This document shows, piece by piece, positions 1 through 6,310 of a stretch of DNA of 6,685 nucleotides. The DNA is from an uncultured Allomuricauda sp. (GTDB taxonomy: Bacteria > Bacteroidota > Bacteroidia > Flavobacteriales > Flavobacteriaceae). Position 1 is the first letter of the stretch; each line of letters starts with the position of its first letter. Below the pieces are notes generated by a model that saw nothing but the letters and a program-made list of their open reading frames with translations, was not told the DNA's origin and did no database searches. A program made the translations under genes and the position numbers. Location of the stretch: NCBI GenBank assembly GCA_937911965.1, contig CALDPL010000319.1, positions 1-6,685 of the forward strand. Direction: 5' to 3'.

Positions 1-369
1 TGCTTTGGCAATGATCGGCGCCGCACCCGTTCCGGTGCCGCCGCCCATACCGGCTGCGATAAAGCACATGTGCGCGCCTTCCAGCGCGGCTTCAACCTGC
101 TCCAGAGTTTCTTCGGCCGCAGCGCGTCCGACTTCGGGCCGCGAACCGGCGCCAAGACCCTGGGTAATTTCAGGGCCAAGCTGGATACGCTGTTCCGCTG
201 GCGAACTGTTGAGGGATTGTGCATCGGTATTGGCAACGATGAAATCGACGCCTTCAACCTGTGACGCGATCATATTTGCAATCGCGTTACCGCCAGCTCC
301 CCCTACGCCGATAACGGCGATACGTGGTTTCAACTCTTCCACTTCAGGTGGGCCGATATTGATGCTCAT
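1..369 (-). CDS. ftsZ: Cell division protein FtsZ, N-terminal part (cut by window edge)
   Basis: FtsZ is the tubulin-like GTPase that polymerises into the cytokinetic ring at midcell. The window holds the first 123 codons; the frame runs open off the left edge. The protein begins [20 protein letters not shown], and the nucleotide-binding fold is clear: the glycine-rich loop GVGGAGGN at residues 21-28, NTD at 47-49, and the tubulin/FtsZ signature GGGTGTG at 109-115. The ATG at 367-369 is preceded by GGGAG (minus strand, 379-383), 9 nt upstream, which fixes the start. It follows ftsA on the same strand after about 104 bp, the usual ftsQ-ftsA-ftsZ order. Sequence style fits Alphaproteobacteria, probably Sphingomonadales. 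The identity is certain; the C-terminal polymerisation domain and the FtsA-binding tail are outside the window. Confidence 0.98.
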   Translation of the reverse strand, partial: MSINIGPPEVEELKPRIAVIGVGGAGGNAIANMIASQVEGVDFIVANTDAQSLNSSPAEQRIQLGPEITQGLGAGSRPEVGRAAAEETLEQVEAALEGAHMCFIAAGMGGGTGTGAAPIIAKA

Positions 370-378
370 TTTGACTGT

Positions 379-383
379 CTCCC
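379..383 (-). promoter_or_regulatory. Ribosome-binding site of ftsZ
   Basis: GGGAG on the minus strand lies 9 nt upstream of the ATG at 367-369. It is a good Shine-Dalgarno match and fits the high expression expected for FtsZ. Confidence 0.7.
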
Positions 384-419
384 AGACATAATCTGAATGT
401 GTAACATTTCACTACTGCC

Positions 420-435
420 TTGCACAAATTTGCAA
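420..435. repeat. Small inverted repeat in the ftsA-ftsZ gap
   Basis: TTGCA (420-424) and TGCAA (431-435) are perfect complements around a 6-bp AT-rich centre. The repeat lies about 50 bp upstream of the ftsZ start, inside the only sizeable gap of the division cluster. It could be an operator or part of an ftsZ-proximal promoter, but 5-bp arms are short and may be chance. A poorer hairpin-like pair (CGGG/CCCG) lies next to it. There is no U-run, so it does not look like a terminator. Confidence 0.25.
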
Positions 436-473
436 CGGGAATCACCCGAAAAGTTAATTTATTTCGTAAATTT

Positions 474-1733
474 TTAAAAATTCCCGCGAATAGCTAACAT
501 TAGCCTCCGTAATACAGCAGAACTACCGTATTTCTGGACGTTTTGATGGTTACTGGGAAGTATTCTGAGATCGACCGGTTCCTGCACAGCATAAAGCGCG
601 AGCCCTGCGAGTCCGGCAAAGGCGGGGCCGCTATGTGCATCGGGCAAAGCGGTGAGTCCAACGGGCCGTCCAACCCGCACGTTCTGCCCCAGCGCCGATT
701 GTGCATAGTCGGCAATGCCCTTTAATTCCGCGCCGCCGCCAGTCAGCACGACTTGCCTGCCCACTGGTCCGGTAAAGCCCAGTCCTTTCAAGGTCTGGCC
801 AATCTCTCCGACCATGTGATCCAGCCGCTGACGGATCACGCTGATAAGCTGCGCCCTCGTAATACGGCCTTGCTCGGCAGCTTCCGGTCCGACATTTTCC
901 CCTTGAAGGTCGATAACATCATGATTGTCACGCGGGCTGGTGGTGGCCGACCCGTAAAAGCATTTGATCCGCTCCGCCTGTGCACGGCGAAGGCCAAAGG
1001 AAGAGGCAATATCATCGGTAATATCCGCTGCGCCATAAGGCAGCGTCGCCAGCCCGACCAGCATCCCGCCTGCGAACAGTGAAATATTCGTAACCTCCGC
1101 GCCCATCTCGACCATTGCCACGCCCAGTTCGCGCTCTTCACGCGACAGGCAAGCGGTTCCGGCGGCAATCGGAGAGGCGACGATAGATTTGACGTTCAGA
1201 TGCGCGCCCCGCACGCTCATCTCTATGTTACGCACCGGCGACGCATCGGCAAGGATGACATGAATGTCCACGCCCAGACGATCGGCGTGCAGACCTCTGG
1301 GATTCTTGACCCCGGCCAGACCGTCAATGGTATAAAGCGCAGGCTGTGCGTGCAGGACCATCTTGCCCTGCGGATCAATGCTGTTGCGCCCGGTTTGCAG
1401 CAGGTGGTCAATATCATCCTGCTCGATCCGGTGGCCGCCAAGCTCAGTCTCAACCGCGGTCAACATGCTGGTCAGGCCGCCAGCCGAAAAGCTGACCCAC
1501 ACGTCGTCAATATTCGTGCCCGCAATCCGCTCTGCCTGTTCCACGGCGTCGCGCACGTCGAGTTCGGTTCGCTTGGTATCGGCAATATAGCCGCGCTTCA
1601 CGCCCTTGCTGGCGCGTTGTCCGGTTCCCAGCACAGTGACATCACCATTGTCCATCCGACCGGCTATCATAGCCGTAATCTTTGATGACCCGATATCCAG
1701 AGCAGTAAATATCTTCTCTACCCGCGCTACCAT
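474..1733 (-). CDS. ftsA: Cell division protein FtsA
   Basis: FtsA is an actin/Hsp70-fold ATPase that tethers FtsZ filaments to the inner membrane and recruits later divisome proteins. At 419 aa it has the usual family length. Visible parts are the phosphate-1 loop DIGSSK (residues 13-18), the FtsA-specific 1C/SHS2 region (about 85-165), a phosphate-2 region at 208-216, the adenosine motif TGGGAELKG (331-339), and the GRPVGLTALPDA segment near 355. The C-terminal AVLRRLMLAIRGNF (406-419) is the amphipathic membrane-targeting helix. The phosphate-2 loop reads VEMGAEVTN instead of the common D-x-G-G-G-T, so two glycines and the leading Asp are replaced. The start ATG (1731-1733) has an AGGGA-like site upstream and follows the ftsQ stop by 21 bp, so the two are probably co-transcribed. 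Confidence is very high. Confidence 0.97.
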   Translation of the reverse strand: MVARVEKIFTALDIGSSKITAMIAGRMDNGDVTVLGTGQRASKGVKRGYIADTKRTELDVRDAVEQAERIAGTNIDDVWVSFSAGGLTSMLTAVETELGGHRIEQDDIDHLLQTGRNSIDPQGKMVLHAQPALYTIDGLAGVKNPRGLHADRLGVDIHVILADASPVRNIEMSVRGAHLNVKSIVASPIAAGTACLSREERELGVAMVEMGAEVTNISLFAGGMLVGLATLPYGAADITDDIASSFGLRRAQAERIKCFYGSATTSPRDNHDVIDLQGENVGPEAAEQGRITRAQLISVIRQRLDHMVGEIGQTLKGLGFTGPVGRQVVLTGGGAELKGIADYAQSALGQNVRVGRPVGLTALPDAHSGPAFAGLAGLALYAVQEPVDLRILPSNHQNVQKYGSSAVLRRLMLAIRGNF

Positions 1734-1754
1734 TTTTCTGTTCCCTAACCCTGT

Positions 1755-2669
1755 TTAACTTTCCGTACCCGATTCCCCGTTCGATGCACTTTCATTTTGC
1801 GTTCCGTCTTTCGGCGGCATCCGGAGATAGGCGCGTTCCGGATCGCGCAAATCGAAATGGAGCACTCCGCGGCCAAGCAATCGGTTCACTCCGTCCATCC
1901 GCGCAAAGTTGAGCAATGCCGCCGCTGCGGTTTCCTCACCTTCCGGCAGAGCCAGTGTTTCGCCGCTGTCAAACTCCAGATTCCACCGCCGGTTGCCGAT
2001 CCATGTCGCCCCTGTCACCAGCGGGCTAAGCGCGGGAACATGGTTTAACAATTTCCGCAGCTCCGGCACTTTTTCATTGGCATTATTGCCCACGATGACA
2101 GGAAGGTCCGGTAGTTCGTCGCGCGATATCTGTTCCAGCGGATGACCGGTATTGTCGATCAGCGATAATTGCCCCCCGCGCTGCCATACAGCCGCAGGTT
2201 CGCGCTCGACAATATCGACGACCAGAGTATCGGGCAGCCGCCGTGAAATGCGCGCGTCCTTGATCCAGCCATTGCCCATCAAATCGGCCCGGACCTGATC
2301 GATATCGACGTGCATCATCGAGCGGTCTTTTTGGGCCAGCGTGATTTCATAGACCTTGCGTTCGTCAATCCGGTTGACGCCGATCACCTCTACCCGCTTC
2401 ACCTCGAAACCAGCAGCGCCGACGGAGGTCGCGATCTGGTCGGCTGCCCGCTCAATCATGCCAGTATAATGGGCAACGCTATAGGCGCCCAGGATGAAGA
2501 CACCGATCAAGCCCCAGGTCAGCCCTTTTTGCACCTGCTCTTCGGAAACCGGCATGGCGCGCAGCATCTTGTCGAATATCGAAACCTCGCGCACCTTGGC
2601 GCGGCCTGCACTTTTGCGTGGTTTGCCCCGGAACTTCTTGTCAGTCCGCCTGATTGACGCTGTGGTCAT
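1755..2669 (-). CDS. ftsQ: Cell division protein FtsQ
   Basis: FtsQ is a bitopic inner-membrane protein that bridges early and late divisome components through FtsB/FtsL. The product is 304 aa, normal for Alphaproteobacteria. It has a basic cytoplasmic N-terminus (residues 1-46, rich in Lys/Arg), one transmembrane helix (about 48-66, WGLIGVFILGAYSVA), a POTRA domain (about 88-156, containing FEVKRVEVIGVNRI and WIKDARISRRLPDTLVVDI), then the FtsQ/DivIB beta domain (about 159-278) and a low-complexity Ser/Asn/Glu tail. The ATG at 2667-2669 is chosen because AAGGAG lies 6 nt upstream and the family begins near MTTASIRR. The same frame stays open upstream to about 2993, but those 108 codons cross the chimeric junction and are antisense to a ZIP gene, so they are not FtsQ. 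ddl normally precedes ftsQ and is absent here. Confidence 0.95.
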   Translation of the reverse strand: MTTASIRRTDKKFRGKPRKSAGRAKVREVSIFDKMLRAMPVSEEQVQKGLTWGLIGVFILGAYSVAHYTGMIERAADQIATSVGAAGFEVKRVEVIGVNRIDERKVYEITLAQKDRSMMHVDIDQVRADLMGNGWIKDARISRRLPDTLVVDIVEREPAAVWQRGGQLSLIDNTGHPLEQISRDELPDLPVIVGNNANEKVPELRKLLNHVPALSPLVTGATWIGNRRWNLEFDSGETLALPEGEETAAAALLNFARMDGVNRLLGRGVLHFDLRDPERAYLRMPPKDGTQNESASNGESGTES

Positions 2670-2692
2670 CCCCTGCTCCTTTTCATAAGCTT
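2666..2692 (-). CDS. Possible last codons of ddl (D-Ala-D-Ala ligase), cut at the junction
   Basis: In Alphaproteobacteria ddl commonly lies directly upstream of ftsQ, often with overlapping stop and start. Reading from the HindIII site, one frame gives KLMKRSRG followed by TGA, and that stop overlaps the ftsQ ATG as ATGA, a common arrangement for coupled genes. Another frame stops earlier (SL then TGA), so which frame is genuine cannot be decided. With at most eight codons left there is no family evidence in the sequence itself; the call rests only on expected gene order. Confidence 0.25.
   Translation of the reverse strand, partial: KLMKRSRG
2676..2681 (-). promoter_or_regulatory. Ribosome-binding site of ftsQ
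   Basis: AAGGAG on the minus strand, 6 nt before the ATG at 2667-2669. It lies wholly on the alphaproteobacterial side of the junction and decides against the longer upstream open frame as the FtsQ start. Confidence 0.75.
2687..2692. other. Chimeric junction at a HindIII site (AAGCTT)
   Basis: The six bases AAGCTT mark the change from Sphingomonadales-like division genes on the left to Bacteroidota-like genes on the right. On the left, the intact ftsQ start and its ribosome-binding site begin a few bases away, but ddl is missing. On the right, the site falls inside the coding frame of a ZIP transporter: AGC-TTG reads Ser-Leu directly into SIHALVEG, and the first half of that protein is missing. 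Both flanks are therefore cut at the same restriction site. Other AAGCTT sites at 3516, 3655 and 4351 lie inside intact genes, so if cloning was the cause the digest was partial. Confidence 0.85.
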
Positions 2693-3056
2693 GTCCATTC
2701 ATGCCTTGGTGGAAGGGGTGCCCATTCACGGAAACTCCACCATCCTGTACGGCGTCATAATACACAAATTGCCCATTGCCATTGTACTGAGCATATTTTT
2801 GATCAACTCCAGGCTCAGCCTGCGCAGCACCCAGTTGTTCATGGGGGCCTTTTCCCTGATGACGCCCTTGGGAAGCTATCTTTCCACGGAATTGGCCTGG
2901 CTTCAGGACTATGAGCATTTGTTGACTTCCCTGGCCATAGGGGTGTTCTTCCACATTTCCACCATTATCCTCTTCGAGACGGCCCAGGGACACGCCTTCA
3001 ACTTGAGGAAGCTGTTGGTCATAATATTGGGAGGCGGAATCGCCTATTTCATATAG
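2688..3056 (+). CDS. ZIP-family metal transporter, C-terminal half (5' end missing)
   Basis: ZIP proteins move Zn2+ or other divalent metals across the inner membrane into the cytoplasm. About 122 codons remain; full ZIP proteins usually have eight transmembrane segments and more than 230 residues. Counting from the Leu codon at 2691, residues 4-8 are H-A-L-V-E, the TM4 H-x3-E metal pair, and 25-28 are H-K-L-P of TM5. Hydrophobic segments near 15-39, 46-64, 77-96 and 106-121 fit TM5 to TM8. The acidic residue that often follows HKxP (as in HKIPE) is Ile here, so the binuclear metal site may be reduced, as in some divergent ZIP proteins. TTG at 2691 can be read as a start, but it falls in the middle of TM4, so the gene is truncated, not short. 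It converges on the hemolysin III-like gene with a gap of about 54 bp. The family call is good; the metal is unknown. Confidence 0.82.
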   Translation, partial: SLSIHALVEGVPIHGNSTILYGVIIHKLPIAIVLSIFLINSRLSLRSTQLFMGAFSLMTPLGSYLSTELAWLQDYEHLLTSLAIGVFFHISTIILFETAQGHAFNLRKLLVIILGGGIAYFI

Positions 3057-3110
3057 AGGTGATATAGTTTATTCGATGGGGGACTTTTGAATCAGGGACA
3101 GCCTCCTTTC

Positions 3111-3749
3111 CTAGTCCAACAGATGATGGATGAGCATCCAATGGCTGGCCGCCCCACCCAATACGAAAATGTGCCAAATCAGATGGTTGAACGGGATTTT
3201 CTTCAGGGCATAGAACAGGATGCCTATGGTGTAAAAAGCCCCTCCCAGGGCCAGGTAGGTCAAGCCTTTTGTGGAAAGATTCTCGATCAGATAGGGCAGG
3301 TCGATGACGATCAACCAGCCCATGACCCCGTACAGTATCAGGGAAAATGCCTCAAACCTTCCGGTATAGAACAATTTCAGTAGGGTTCCCAACAAGGCGA
3401 TGCCCCAGACCAGATAGAACAACAACCATCCCTTGGATTCCTGAAGCAGGCTTAAACAGACCGGCGTATAGGTTCCCGCTATCAGGTAATAGATGCTGAT
3501 GTGATCCAAGATCCTAAGCTTTCTTTTCCGTTTGGGATTCTCTGTGGAATGATAGGCCGTGGAAGCGGAAAACAGCAAAACAAGGGAAAGGCAGTAAACC
3601 GTGACACTGGATCTCAAATAGGGTGTCCCATCCAAATCCCCGTTGAGGAGGAGGAAGCTTCCCCCCAGGGCCAGTACGATCCCGATACCATGGGAACGGG
3701 CATTCCATTTTTCTTCCACGACATGGGGAAGGACCTTGGCTTTTGACAT
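3111..3749 (-). CDS. Hemolysin III / PAQR-family membrane protein
   Basis: This is a seven-helix integral membrane protein of the HlyIII/YqfA (TrhA)/PAQR superfamily, related to adiponectin receptors. Bacterial members are linked to membrane lipid homeostasis, and 'hemolysin' is mostly a historical name. From the ATG at 3749 it has 212 aa, typical length. Marks are EEKWNARSHGIG near the N-terminus (12-23), SASTAYHS in TM2 (His67), the RILDHISIYYLIAGTYTP block (79-96), and C-terminal HLIWH (189-193, the H-x3-H zinc pair) followed by His203. Alternative starts in frame are ATG at 3761 and TTG at 3770. The 3749 ATG is preferred because a Bacteroidota-type -7 box occupies 3768-3775, which would put the transcription start near 3762. 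It follows the esterase gene on the same strand by about 80 bp and probably has its own promoter. It has no evident role in pectin use. Confidence 0.9.
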   Translation of the reverse strand: MSKAKVLPHVVEEKWNARSHGIGIVLALGGSFLLLNGDLDGTPYLRSSVTVYCLSLVLLFSASTAYHSTENPKRKRKLRILDHISIYYLIAGTYTPVCLSLLQESKGWLLFYLVWGIALLGTLLKLFYTGRFEAFSLILYGVMGWLIVIDLPYLIENLSTKGLTYLALGGAFYTIGILFYALKKIPFNHLIWHIFVLGGAASHWMLIHHLLD

Positions 3750-3767
3750 GGGCTTGGGCATTGATGG

Positions 3768-3798
3768 CAAAAATACAATAGGGGCGGTGCCTTTGCAA
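3768..3798 (-). promoter_or_regulatory. Bacteroidota-type promoter for the hemolysin III-like gene
   Basis: On the minus strand the sequence TATTTTTG (3768-3775) matches the Bacteroidota -7 consensus TAnnTTTG exactly. A TTG (3796-3798) lies 20 nt upstream, at the spacing of the -33 element. The predicted transcription start is about 3762, leaving a leader of roughly 12 nt before the ATG at 3749. This supports independent transcription from the pectin genes. A TTG alone is a weak -33 match. Confidence 0.5.
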
Positions 3799-3830
3799 GG
3801 ACCTTGGTCAGTTGCATGTGAACTCTTTTG

Positions 3831-4562
3831 TCAAGGCTTAAAATATCGCAGCAGTTCGGGCAACTCCCTTTTTAGTTCCTCCACGGCCAGATCACAGATT
3901 GCAAAGGCCCCTGTTGGGGAAAGATGGGTGTTGTCCTCCTTGCCTTCGGGGAAGCGCTTGTATTCCCCCGGGAGGTAATGCAGGAACAATTGTTCGGAAC
4001 GCTGCTCCCCAAAAGTCAAGATCAATTCCCTACTCCGTTCTTCCAGTTCCAAAAGAGGCACCATCATTTCCCCAGCCACTTCCCGCACTTTGTCCGGATA
4101 GACCCCATGGGTACGGACCAGGGAATCCCCTTCAAATTTCCTTCGGCTGATGGGAGTGGCCAAAATGGGAATGGCCTGACGCTCGCGCAGCTCCAATACA
4201 AATCGTCGCAGATTGGCCTTGTACTGCTCCGGGGGTGAATACCGCTCCACCCCCTTTTCCGGGGATTGGTCGTTGTGGCCGAACTGTACAATCACGTAAT
4301 CCCCCTTCTTAACGGCCAATAGAAGGCTGTCCCAATGGCCCTCTTCCCTAAAGCTTTTGGTGGAACGTCCATTGAGGGCATGGTTCCTCACGGCAATGCC
4401 CTCTTTAAGGTACAATGGAAGAACCTGCCCCCAGCCCTTTTCCGGATTGTTGGGGACAAAGGTCTTGTCGGCCATGGTGGAATCCCCTGCCAGGTGCAGG
4501 GTGGGTGGGTCCTGGTGAAGGAACCAAGATATGATTATGGGAAGGAGCAGCCATTTATTCAT
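3831..4562 (-). CDS. SGNH-hydrolase, CE12-type rhamnogalacturonan/pectin acetylesterase
   Basis: The enzyme is expected to remove acetyl esters from galacturonic acid residues of rhamnogalacturonan I or pectin, exposing the chain to hydrolases. The 243-aa protein has a secretion signal (residues 1-18, KWLLLPIIISWFL core, no lipobox Cys), then the SGNH blocks: GDST with nucleophile Ser28 (26-29), the ALNGRSTKSF segment with Asn64-Gly65, FGHND (94-98, oxyanion Asn97), and DNTH (210-213) giving Asp210 and His213. All catalytic residues are present, and the order and spacing match CE12 (RhgT/YxiM/RGAE-like). Start: ATG at 4560-4562, with a strong AGGAGG overlapping the stop of the upstream GH28 gene, 8 bp away, so translation is probably coupled. 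It is likely periplasmic. Other SGNH acetylxylan esterases are possible, but the GH28 neighbour favours pectin. Confidence 0.88.
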   Translation of the reverse strand: MNKWLLLPIIISWFLHQDPPTLHLAGDSTMADKTFVPNNPEKGWGQVLPLYLKEGIAVRNHALNGRSTKSFREEGHWDSLLLAVKKGDYVIVQFGHNDQSPEKGVERYSPPEQYKANLRRFVLELRERQAIPILATPISRRKFEGDSLVRTHGVYPDKVREVAGEMMVPLLELEERSRELILTFGEQRSEQLFLHYLPGEYKRFPEGKEDNTHLSPTGAFAICDLAVEELKRELPELLRYFKP

Positions 4563-4566
4563 CCTC

Positions 4567-4572
4567 CCTCCT
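4567..4572 (-). promoter_or_regulatory. Ribosome-binding site of the acetylesterase gene, overlapping the GH28 stop
   Basis: AGGAGG on the minus strand shares its first two bases with the TAG stop of the GH28 gene and lies 4 nt before the ATG. This strong site is unusual beside the genes around it, whose starts lack a clear Shine-Dalgarno match, and it suggests translational coupling between hydrolase and esterase. Confidence 0.6.
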
Positions 4573-6277
4573 ATTGATATGTGACACTGCCCTGGGGCAC
4601 GTCCTTGCCGAGTTCGGAATCCGCTTCCAAATCGGGGTCCAATTCAATGTTCTTTGACAGCCTGCCCAGAATCCTTATCGGACTTCCCTCCTTGACCTCA
4701 TGGTTCAGGTCCTCGACCTCCACATTTTTGCTGTTGTACAGGGTAAGGGCACTGCCCTTTCCCGGGATGACCTTTACATTCTTTAAATTCAGGCCATCGG
4801 TATCCACGGCAATAATGCCCGTTTCAGCTTGTAGGACCGCATTTTCCAGGGAAACGTTTTGGAGGTTCATTTCGGGGAGTCCCTGGAAACTCGCCCCCAC
4901 CCCTGAGGCTATTACCTGGATGTCCCTCATAAAAATGTTCCTAAAGGATGGGGTTTGTTCACTGACCGGGACCGGGGTTTCATCGCGGGCTTCGTCGGCC
5001 GCACTCTGGTCCTCTTCCAAAACCGGGGAGTTTCCACCGTAGAAGAGGTTGAAATTGATGGCGTCCGTTGGAATATTGATCATGTCTATATTGGAAATAT
5101 AGATATTTTCCACCACGCCGCCCCTGCCCCGGGTGCTCTTGAAGCGAAGGCCCACATCGGTTCCGATAAAAGTACAATGTGAGACGTGTATATTCCTTAC
5201 CCCACCGGACATTTCACTGCCCACGGTAAAGCCCCCATGTCCATGATAGACCGTATTGTTCTTGATGATGACGTTCTCTGTGGGCATGGCCCGCTCCCGT
5301 CCATCCTCGTTTTTCCCCGACTTGATGCAAATGGCATCGTCCCCCACATCAAAGGTATTGTTGTAAACCAGAACGTTTTTACAGGATTCCAGATCCAAAC
5401 CGTCCCCGTTTTGGGAGTACCAGGGGTTTCTCACATTGAGGTTCCTGATTATGATGTCCTCGCTCATCAGTGGGTGGATGTTCCATGCCGGGGAGTTCTG
5501 GAATGTGGGTCCGTCCAATAAGATGCGTTTGCTGTTGATGATACTGACCAGTACCGGACGCAGAAAATCCTTCATGGATTCCAGCTCCTTGAGGTCCTTG
5601 GTCTCGGGCACATTGAAGCTGCTTGTGGCCACATAGCCTGACAGGGAGGATTCAGAAGGGAACCAGATGTCCTTTGCCTCGTTGAGCACTCCTCCGGATT
5701 TGAGCAGGTTTTTCCACTGGCTCGAGGTCATCTTGCCCTTTTTCACAAACCGCCAGGCATCCCCATTGCCATCTATGGTCCCCTTGCCCGTTATGGCGAT
5801 GTTTTCCACGTCCCGTGCAGATATGGGGGAAACACAACGGATGGTGTTGAGTCCTTCAAAGCTGGTCTCGATCAAGGGGTACTCATCAAAATCCTTGCTG
5901 AAAAGCAATAGGGCCCCATCCTCCAAATGCAGGTTGATATTGCTCTTCAGGGCTATGGGTCCCGTAAGCCACATGCCCCGGGGCACGGTGACCCTGCCGC
6001 CACCTTTTTGGTGGACCTCTTCAATGGCATCGGCAATGGCCTTGGTGTTGCTGTGGAGTCCGTCTCCCGTTGCCCCGAAATCCACTATGGATACTTCAAG
6101 GTCGGGAAAGGAAGTTTCCCTTACCCTGGGCATATCGAATTCCACCCCTTCATATAGGGCGTCAATCCCGTTTGTCCGATCGGTCATCGAGACCCTGATC
6201 TGTTCGCTTTCCCCGCAGGCCAAGAAAAATAGCGTGGCCATGCCCATGCTCAATCCCTGCAATATTGCCTTTCCCAT
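4571..6277 (-). CDS. GH28 family glycoside hydrolase (polygalacturonase-like) lipoprotein
   Basis: GH28 enzymes hydrolyse alpha-1,4-galacturonosyl links of homogalacturonan or the backbone of rhamnogalacturonan by inversion. The 568-aa protein starts with a lipoprotein signal (Lys3, hydrophobic run, FLAC with Cys21), followed by acidic CGESEQ, which suggests a membrane-anchored and perhaps surface-exposed enzyme. The N-terminal beta-helix entry is VDFGATGDG (65-73). Catalytic motifs are intact: NGDG with Asp292 (290-293, replacing the common NTDG), GDDA with Asp313/Asp314, GHGG with His347, and R-F-K (378-380). An extra loop rich in Lys/Trp/Ser (about 174-240) and an acidic Pro-containing loop (about 419-443) interrupt the helix. 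Both lie where exo-acting family members often carry insertions. The start ATG (6275-6277) has an A-rich leader without a Shine-Dalgarno site. It lies 33 bp after the cupin gene and 8 bp before the esterase. Exo or endo action cannot be decided from sequence alone. Confidence 0.93.
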   Translation of the reverse strand: MGKAILQGLSMGMATLFFLACGESEQIRVSMTDRTNGIDALYEGVEFDMPRVRETSFPDLEVSIVDFGATGDGLHSNTKAIADAIEEVHQKGGGRVTVPRGMWLTGPIALKSNINLHLEDGALLLFSKDFDEYPLIETSFEGLNTIRCVSPISARDVENIAITGKGTIDGNGDAWRFVKKGKMTSSQWKNLLKSGGVLNEAKDIWFPSESSLSGYVATSSFNVPETKDLKELESMKDFLRPVLVSIINSKRILLDGPTFQNSPAWNIHPLMSEDIIIRNLNVRNPWYSQNGDGLDLESCKNVLVYNNTFDVGDDAICIKSGKNEDGRERAMPTENVIIKNNTVYHGHGGFTVGSEMSGGVRNIHVSHCTFIGTDVGLRFKSTRGRGGVVENIYISNIDMINIPTDAINFNLFYGGNSPVLEEDQSAADEARDETPVPVSEQTPSFRNIFMRDIQVIASGVGASFQGLPEMNLQNVSLENAVLQAETGIIAVDTDGLNLKNVKVIPGKGSALTLYNSKNVEVEDLNHEVKEGSPIRILGRLSKNIELDPDLEADSELGKDVPQGSVTYQ

Positions 6278-6310
6278 TCTAATGTTGAATTTGTTTTGTT
6301 ACGCTTTATC

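Noticed and set aside
753..1685. Plus-strand open frames opposite ftsA
   Set aside because: They lie entirely within the conserved ftsA coding region on the other strand and show no recognisable domain.
3057..3110. Bidirectional terminator between the convergent ZIP and hemolysin III-like genes
   Set aside because: Expected by position, but I found no stem of more than a few base pairs and no T-run.
3783..3838. Stem-loop from CCTTG/CAAGG downstream of the esterase gene
   Set aside because: The arms are 5 bp with a loop of more than 20 bases and no U-run; too weak to call a terminator.
3511..4356. Further HindIII sites at 3516, 3655 and 4351 as additional junctions
   Set aside because: Each lies inside an uninterrupted gene whose family motifs continue on both sides, so no second join is indicated.
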